Below, piece after piece: positions 56,693 through 64,000 of a stretch of 64,000 bases of DNA. The position numbers and the translations under genes were made by a program. The notes below the pieces were generated by a model. That model was not told the DNA's origin, did not search any database, and saw only the letters and a program-made list of their open reading frames with translations. This stretch comes from Macrotrachela quadricornifera. Its lineage: Eukaryota > Rotifera > Eurotatoria > Philodinida > Philodinidae. How positions within the stretch are numbered: position 1 is the stretch's first letter; every line of letters starts with the position of its first letter. The stretch spans positions 770,159-834,158 of the forward strand of contig JAJEKB010020892.1 of the NCBI GenBank assembly GCA_022393335.1, given 5' to 3'.

Positions 56693-57866
56693 CTAGAGGA
56701 CGTACCCACTGCAAAGAGAATATGGTTAGAGTTTTGCATCCTCCACCCGACTTTTTCTGCTGTACATAACACGTTTTTTACAGGACTGTTCCCTGCTGTG
56801 GCCGAGCCATCTGCAACAGAAATTTTCCCGCCACCCCTAAAATCTCTATGACAGGACTTTTACTGGTATGTGTCAGGCATCTTTAACAGGATTGTTTCTG
56901 CTAGGCGTTAGGTATTCGCCATAGAACTCTTCTCGCCGTGCGTGGGGTACCTTTCACAGAACTTTTCCCGCCGTGCATAAGGCAACTTCAGTGGGACTCT
57001 TCTCATCGGGCTCAAGCTGACACCCTCACTCGCATCCACTTTGGACACTATCACTCTCAAAATTGCATTGAACTGCGTCATTTGATTAAAAAGTGAATAA
57101 AATAACAGTCTCTTACGACCTGGACGAAGTTTCACGGTCGCCTTCCTTTATCACCCTCAATCACTGTGCCGACTTTCATTAGCGCACTCAAGGAATTGAT
57201 ACGGATAGTTTCGTGACGCTATCTCTCACGATGACTAAATACATAGCGAACAGACTCATCAGAATCTCGATCTGTATTGATCGCAATGAAATTTCACACA
57301 GCCTCTTCCACGCATCCCGTTTGATGGTTCCAACCTCAAGTTGACATTCTTCAGAAGCTAAGAAAGTAGTGTGGAAACTTTTGTGACGTTAGCTATCACA
57401 TGGACTGAATGCATAGCGAACAGACAAACGTTCTTTTTTAAATATATAGATATGTCATCGTTGTGAGTCAAGAAAAACAATGAATACATTGTTTCCGGGA
57501 ATCATTGAAAACTAATGGATACACTATAGTTGTGAATCAAGGAAACACTTCTATACATATTTTTCTCTTATAACCTATTAGAGACCTTCGATTTTCACAT
57601 TTAGACCAAAGAACCAACGATACAAAATGATTAGTCTTAGAATCATAACAAATTCGCTAAATTTCTAAAAAATCCATGCAAATTTCATTGCCATATTACA
57701 TGGGTGAGATTTCACCCACACCCTCACATCTCACACCCTAGATGGGTGACTCCGCTATAACCTTCCTTCGGGCCTGGGGATGCACCATGGAAAGTTTGGT
57801 TATTGTAGTTTTTACAGGGACTGAATGCATAGCGAACAGACAAACATTCTTCTTTATATATATAGA
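56693..57866 (-). mobile_element. Helitron-like non-autonomous element, copy 1
   Basis: Minus orientation: 5' end TCTATATATATAAAGAAGAA at 57866, 3' end CTCTTTGCAGTGGGTACG then TCCTCTAG at 56693. It is bordered by A before TC and T after CTAG, as expected for Helitron insertion between A and T, and has no target duplication. It contains a second copy of the 5' module (about 57452) and a degenerate array of roughly 47 bp units (GGGAAAAGTTCTGTGAAAGA-like) at about 56740-57000. The inverted partner is at 61914-63263. No Rep/helicase gene. Confidence 0.6.
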
Positions 57867-58714
57867 TGTTTTAGACAGTTCGAGTGAATTGGATCAAAAG
57901 GAATACTAATATAAATCATTCTTCATGTATTTGACGTTATAACAGAGATATATAACTTTCTATTAGTCACATCTGTCTTTCATTCGATGCAATGATAGAG
58001 TTACAATTATCTTATAGTAATTTTTACTGTGCGTTTGCACCATTTCCCTTTCAATCAACCTGTATAAGTGAGCTTAAAAATCTATAGCATTAGAAATTCT
58101 ATGAACTTTACATATTCATCAACTACTCATCAGATGTAGATATCACTTTTACCAGAATCTGCAATCTACTTTCATATAATATTCCTTTCATTGTCTTGGA
58201 CGTGAAAAATTCTCTAATGATCAGATTTACTATAATTACCATTATTAGCTATACTTCTATCTTTTTATGCTTTTCTCGATATTAAATATTCGATTATGTG
58301 AAAATCGAAAGTTCTATTTATAGATAAGAACAGCAACAGTAATAATGTTTATCTTAGCTGAGAGTGATAAATCTCTCTCCGTCAAACATCAACTGTTCTT
58401 GGATGAGCATGTCTTTGAAAAAAAGTCGTAAACCGATTGATTTTTTATTGTTCATTATTGACCAATGTACAAAATAATGTGGCTAGTAAACGGCCCATAG
58501 TTCAGTAATTCTTGGCTACATCAGTAATTGATACAGTTCAAATCATCATATATATTTTGATACAAACAGATTAGAAAATATAAACGCATTACGACAAGAA
58601 AATTAAAAATCAATGGATTGTTATATAAAAGTGCACGAAGGACATTTGTACTAATAATAAGATATTTTATTCAGTAGAATCATCAAGTATATGCGAGTGA
58701 AATATGAAATTTAA
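57867..58714. other. Spacer between inverted Helitron-like copies
   Basis: AT-rich, no gene seen. Confidence 0.35.
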
Positions 58715-60073
58715 CTATTACCCATGTGAATTTTTTTTGGGATTAAACGCGTTCATAAACGCATCTGCAAGGCGTTTAAAACGTAAGCAATAAACGCACT
58801 AAACGCGTCAGAACTGAAACATTTGACGTGTCCAAACGCGTTTAATTTAAAAAAAAATTCTATCCCATTCCTGCAGATTCGATCTATGTCATCATCATCT
58901 TCATATCATGATCATCTCTTGCACGAGGCATCGTCTATGACATTTATTTGATTGTTATACATACGTTTAGATTGTGCGACGAGTGAGGCTAGAACATAAG
59001 TCATTAGATTAGAAGTCTACTTACTTGAATCAATGAGGTATATTGGCTTATCTGTGTATAACTTAGATTTCTCTTTTAATAAGACAACCTTTTAAAACTT
59101 ATTTCAAGAGAAATCTGCTGTATAATAAAGCATAAATCTCTTTCAATATTAATTAATAATGTATATTTCTGATAATTTTTGAAAGATAAAATGTAGACTT
59201 TTTGATTGAAGCAAACAAAACAAATGAAATTAGACTATATATCTTGAAGGGGAATAAATTAATTTCGTCGAAGAGAAAAATAGTTTAATAAATTGTTGAA
59301 AACTATTTTTATTTATAAAACTAATAAAAATATAATTATGCTTCTTATAGTTTCAATTTTCTTGACGAATTTTTAAATATTCCGATTTGTTATTTTCTCA
59401 AGCAATAATTTGAATCAACTACTCAAATTTGACTATCATTTCTGGATAATTGTCATTTTTCGTTTTATTCTATATATGAAAACTTTATTTTTCAACCGAA
59501 ATATCTTTCATAGAAAATTCTTCAACTGAACTGAATTAAAAACTTCTACTGATAAAAGATACTTTCTAATCTACGGAATGTAATGGTTTCATTTTGAAAA
59601 GAGTATCATTAAAATTATTGTTAATCTGAAAACTTTGTCACATTCCATAAAATGATTAAAGATCATTGTAAAAATACTTGGAAAAAATCAACTATACTTT
59701 TTCTAAACTATGTAGTAATTAGATGATATTTTTATAAAAATCTTTCATAGATTATGTCGAATTAATAAATATTGTCAAATTTGTCCGAGCATTCCAAAAA
59801 TTATTCCTAAACTCATAGTTATCTTTATTCAAAAGATATGCGTGGACGCGTTTTTAACCGTTTTGGTGAGAGAGATGCGTTTAAACGCGTTTGTTCCTTT
59901 TCAGAAATGAGATAAATTGATACTATAAATGTGTTTAATCGCAACTAATAATTAAAACACAGAAAACGCATTTTGAGCTCTCCTATATGAAGAAATGTTT
60001 GTACCTTAAACGTGTTTATCGCCCGAAATGTAGGAAAACGCGTTAAGTCTGCGTTTCAGAGTTAAATGGGTAA
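58715..60073. mobile_element. Foldback/TIR element with CGTTT-rich ends
   Basis: Inverted ends ATTACCCAT(G/T)T (58717 and 60074 reading inward) are followed on both sides by dense AAACGC/GCGTTT motifs (58745-58855 and 59845-60055). Flanking TTAA on both sides (58711-58714, 60074-60077) may be a target duplication or chance. The interior of about 1 kb is AT-rich and non-coding. Confidence 0.6.
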
Positions 60074-60079
60074 TTAAAA

Positions 60080-61913
60080 AATATAATCAAAAATAATTTG
60101 ATATTTCCTTATTTTTCGCTTACCCTGAATTTGATGAATATCTGTAGCCAATTAAAAATCAATTAGTTAATTGTGAATTATGCCTGATATTGTTTTTTTG
60201 AACGAGAAGCAAATTCTAGAAAAAAATCTCATTGATTATCTATCTAATCTGAAGCACTATTCAATAAATATTCGCACATATTTAAATAATATCGAGCGAC
60301 CTGATTATTGAATAAAATTATAACACCACCTAATCAGATATCTAAATTATAAAATAGCTGCATAACTTTGATTTGACTGACTATTTAATCATTTAAGTTG
60401 TTATAATTATGTTACATAGTATTAGTTTTTAAACAAGTATACTTATATAAAGAAGTATAATAAACAAAAAAAATTTCAAGTTTTGATATAAGTGAAAATT
60501 CCAGTCTTTTGCTACTATTCATATTAAGGAACAAAATCATCAACAATTTATCCTTAGTTATAATGAAATAGATATCTTTAAAATCGAATTTGGAAGTTAA
60601 AAATTATTAAAATAATTCTAGTCATCCTTTATTTTGAGAGAAATCTGTGCTCTTTTCTATTATACAAATAGTTAATATGCACATCAGCAATAAACATATT
60701 GAAATGTTCAGTGAATATTGTCTAATTATACTGAACGCATAGATAATATTTAAAAAAAGTTATCTATCGATTTAGTATCAAAATGAGAAATTTTTCATCT
60801 CAAAATTGTAAACGCCATTAATGACTGCTTTTTCACTGACTGTCAAAAACTCTCATCGATCATGAAGTTTCAGACTATGCTGTACTTATCGAAATAATAA
60901 AAAAATCCATTTTATGCAAACGTTTTACTACCTGATAAAGTCAACACCTTTTAAATAACACACACATTCGTCTGTAATAGAGATAAATTTAAAAATATAC
61001 AGTCTATTTTAAAAGTGAATTCTGTATCTTATTCAGATTTTCTATTGACAATAGTAGTTAAGATATCAAAAAATTTCAAATAGAAAAATATTAAACTTAT
61101 TATTTCCTGTGAGAAATCATAGATGTCTATTAAGAAAAATCAATGACAATGAAAGATAGATATTATCCTATAATAATTATTGTTGAACAATGAACATTTA
61201 TTGAAAAATCAAATAAAAAGAAAGAAAGAAGAGAAGAAAACATAAAAATGATCTCCTCATTGTTTTATAACTAAAGATATATCGGTATTTATAGATGGTG
61301 ACGACGAGAATATATTGTCAGAGGAATGAAAAGATGTTTCTGTTTTTTAATTGATAATAGATGAATTTGCGAGCATTGTTTAGGAAAATTCAGTGAATAA
61401 AGAAAAATATGAACTTCGTTGTAGAAGCACATGAAATCGAATAATGGAAACATTTGATTCATTCATACATCCTTCATTAAGTTTGTGCATATGCGTATTG
61501 TTATTGACATATTGTTTTTTAACAGAATTTGAATTGTTTAATGAAACAAGTCGAGTTATCCAATATAATAAGTTGTACTTATTTTGATTGAGATGATCAC
61601 ACACTTCTAACTAATATTTCGATTTCTTCTGACTGTATCTCTCAACTGTAATATTTCGAATTATCCTTTGTGATAATTTGACTTATCCTATGTAATAACT
61701 CTAATTATTAACTAAAACCACACAACTCATTCAAAAGAATCGAGTTATTCATTAAGACAAATTAACTTATCCAATAAAATAACTTGAGTTATTCAATGAC
61801 AGCACGTATTAAGCTAGTCAAACAAAGTCATCTAACTCATTTATGTTTTTTGTGAAAAACTTTGATTTATTTTATAAGTCAACTTGTTCCAAAGAATAAT
61901 TTGAGCTCATCTA
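60080..61913. other. AT-rich non-coding stretch
   Basis: No gene. About 61545-61860 contains repeated GAGTTAT(C/T)CA / ACTTATCC-like motifs, a possible very degenerate repeat. Confidence 0.35.
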
Positions 61914-63263
61914 TCTATATATATAAAGAAGAATGTCTGTCCGTTTGTCTGTTCGCTATGTATTCGGTCCCTGTACTAGCTAGCGTCACCAAACTTTCCA
62001 TGGTGCATACTCAGGCCCGGAGGAAAGTCATAGCGGGGTCACCCACCGAGGGTGTGGACGTGGATGAAATCTCACCCAGATAGTATCGTCTTAATTAACG
62101 CTACCAAGCTTTCCGCGATGCTTTTCTGAGTCCAGCGGTCGCTTGATAGAGTGCTGTTACGATTAATAGGAGTAGAATGTAGGTGTTTGAGTGGAATGTC
62201 ACCGAAGTCATATGGCAATGAAATTTAGTGAATTTGTTACAATATTAAGATTAATCATTTTGAATGGATGGTTCTTTGGTCTAAATGGGAAAATCGAAAG
62301 TTTCTAATAGGTTATAAGAGAAAAAAATATATAGAAGTGTTTTCTTGATTCACAACTATGGTGTATCCATTAGTTTTCAATGATTCACGGAAACAACGTA
62401 TTCATTGTTTTTCTTGACTCACAACGATGACGTATCTATATATTTAAAGAAAAACGTTTGTCTGTTCGCTATGCAGTCAGTCCGCGTGATAGCTAGCGTT
62501 ACAAAAGTTTCCACACTACTTCCTTAGCTTCTGAGGAAAGTCAACTTGAGGTTAGAACTACCAAACGGGGTGCGTAGAAGGGGATGGGTGAAATTTCATC
62601 GCGATCAATACAGATCGAGATTGTGATGAGTCTGTTCGCTATGTATTTAGTCATCATGAGAGACGGCGTCATGGAACTATCCGCATCAGTTCCTGGAGTG
62701 CGCTAATGAAAGTCGACAGATTGATTGGAGGTGAGAAAGGAAGGCGTACGTGAAACTTCATCCAAGTGGTAAGAGACTGTGATTTTATTCACTTTCTAAT
62801 CAAATGACGCAGTTCAATGCAATTTTGAGAGTGATCGTGTCCAAAGTGGATGCGAGTGAGAATATCAGCTTGAGCCCGATGAGAAGAGTTCCACTGAAGT
62901 TGCCTTAAGCACGGTGGGAAAAGTTCTGTGAAAGATACTCCACGCACTGCGGGAAAAGCTCTGTAGCAGAGGTTCCAGGTACGATGAAAAAGAGTCCTAT
63001 GAAATAGGTATCACACACGGTGAGAAGAGTTCTATGGCGAATACCTAACGCAGAGCAGGAACAATCCTGTTAAATATGCCTGACGCATACCAGTAAAAGT
63101 CCTGTCATAGAGGTTTCAGGAGTGACGGGAAAATTTCTGTTGCAAATGACTCAGCCACAGTGGGGAACAATCCTGTAAAAGATGTGTTATGCACAGCAGA
63201 AAAAGTCGGGTGGAAGATGCAAAACTTTAACCATATTCTCTTTGCAGTGGATACCTCCTCTAG
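61914..63263 (+). mobile_element. Helitron-like non-autonomous element, copy 2
   Basis: Plus orientation: 5' A/TCTATATATATAAAGAAGAA at 61914, 3' CTCTTTGCAGTGGATACC then TCCTCTAG/T at 63263. A second 5' module (TATCTATATATTTAAAG, then TTTGTCTGTTCGCTATGCAG) starts at about 62434. A degenerate array of about 47 bp units (GGGAAAAGTTCTGTGAAAGA) fills 62890-63220. Long stretches match copy 1 in inverted orientation, with indels totalling about 176 bp. Confidence 0.6.
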
Positions 63264-64000
63264 TTCCTTAATAAATATTTCAATGAAAAAAAAGGGTTCA
63301 ACTTGTACAACGACTAAAAGACTTTAATTTAATATAACTAATTCTCAAATTTCAGTACAATATAAAATAAACAATAATAATAACAGAAAATTCTATATTT
63401 CAAATGTTTTTATTTTATCTCTGACTAATTTTTTATGCTAAACCAGTTAACATTACATGACTTCATGTATCTCTACAATGAAATCCATATTTTTCTTTAA
63501 TTCTTTGGATTTTCCGTTACAGAGTGCCTACAGAGTATTCATCTATGGTCTGACAGATTACCAAAAAAGAAAATTTAGCATAAGAAATATACATAACAGA
63601 AAGGACAAGAGAACATATCGAGGGAACACGTAGGTGGTAACAGTTTTATCCCACTTTACATTCTTCTATTTGTTTTATTCAATTATTCTAATTTATGTAA
63701 TTTGTTAAACAATTTTCTCAAATAGATTATATCTTTTCTCTTTTTCTTACTCTTTATTATACTAAACATTATTCTATACTATTATTTTGTTAATCTATAC
63801 AAGAACCAATAGATCTCTTTTATAATTCAATCTATTCAATTGTTTCTTTAATAATACAATAGTATATTCCTTTAAATTTTAATCCATATCATATGATTTA
63901 TAACAGATGCAAAAAATTATTTTTATTAACGGAATTATATAAAACCATCATTTTTGAAATACTAAAAAAAACTACTGTAAAGAGTTTGTTTTCGAATTAA
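63264..64000. other. AT-rich right edge, nothing recognised
   Basis: No open frame of note and no repeat seen. Confidence 0.4.

Noticed and set aside
56693..63263. One 6.6 kb transposon with giant terminal inverted repeats
   Set aside because: No matching target duplication outside the arms, and each arm separately has Helitron-like A/TC and CTAG/T borders.
1..64000. CRISPR arrays, rRNA genes or telomeric repeats
   Set aside because: None seen. The tandem arrays here lack the spacer pattern of CRISPR and the sequence is eukaryotic.

Overview
The window is AT-rich eukaryotic DNA, most probably from a bdelloid rotifer (Rotaria-like; inferred). Three things point there. Many introns are only about 50-65 bp with GT-AG borders. 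The gene families are typical of bdelloids: an F-box protein without recognisable LRR domains, ADP-ribosyltransferase/TPR proteins, a small caspase-domain protein, a short family-A GPCR, a CBR1-like reductase and a plant-style PPR-DYW protein. Diverse DNA transposons are scattered between sparse genes. No rRNA, convincing tRNA, CRISPR or bacterial operon was found.

Layout. 0-4.6 kb: a 66-68 bp tandem repeat, then non-coding DNA with repeat debris. 4.66-7.22 kb (-): two-exon F-box gene. 9.18-15.0 kb (+): tandem pair of ART/TPR genes, the first with a decayed catalytic site and the second with an intact R-S-ExE site. 15.06-15.8 kb (-): mariner relic. 16.86-17.74 kb (+): secreted Cys-rich four-repeat protein. 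19.1-20.25 kb: inverted-repeat transposon. 20.6-21.45 kb: broken zinc-finger gene on opposite strands. 24.1-25.0 kb (+): CBR1-like SDR.

30.4-38.7 kb (-): a PPR-DYW gene of 11 exons, which I reconstructed across splice sites. It is cut in its first exon by an apparently intact Mutator-like (MULE) transposon (35912-38584, 12 bp duplicated flank). Its fourth intron carries a 1.79 kb hAT-like foldback element with an 8 bp near-perfect target duplication. It also has a one-base coding frameshift in an A run and a GG where an AG splice acceptor is expected.

40.2-41.15 kb: TIR element full of AGATCTT motifs. 41.8-42.4 kb (-): claudin/PMP22-like four-TM protein. 43.7-45.4 kb (-): GPCR with one in-frame TGA. 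47.57-48.78 kb: TIR element with 9 bp target duplication and internal minisatellites. 49.35-50.48 kb (-): ubiquitin-like gene with five in-frame stops, all TGA. 52.5-53.6 kb (+): caspase-like protease. 54.07-55.14 kb (-): mariner transposase killed only by nonsense codons. 55.9-63.3 kb: repeat territory with a palindromic MITE, an inverted pair of Helitron-like elements, and between them a foldback element with CGTTT-rich ends.

The PPR-DYW locus is the most interesting part: an animal copy of a plant-type RNA-editing-factor gene, with a visible history of exon duplication, transposon invasion and loss of function. The genes are independent units; I see no operon or pathway linking them. Coordinates of spliced genes are by-eye models without transcript support.
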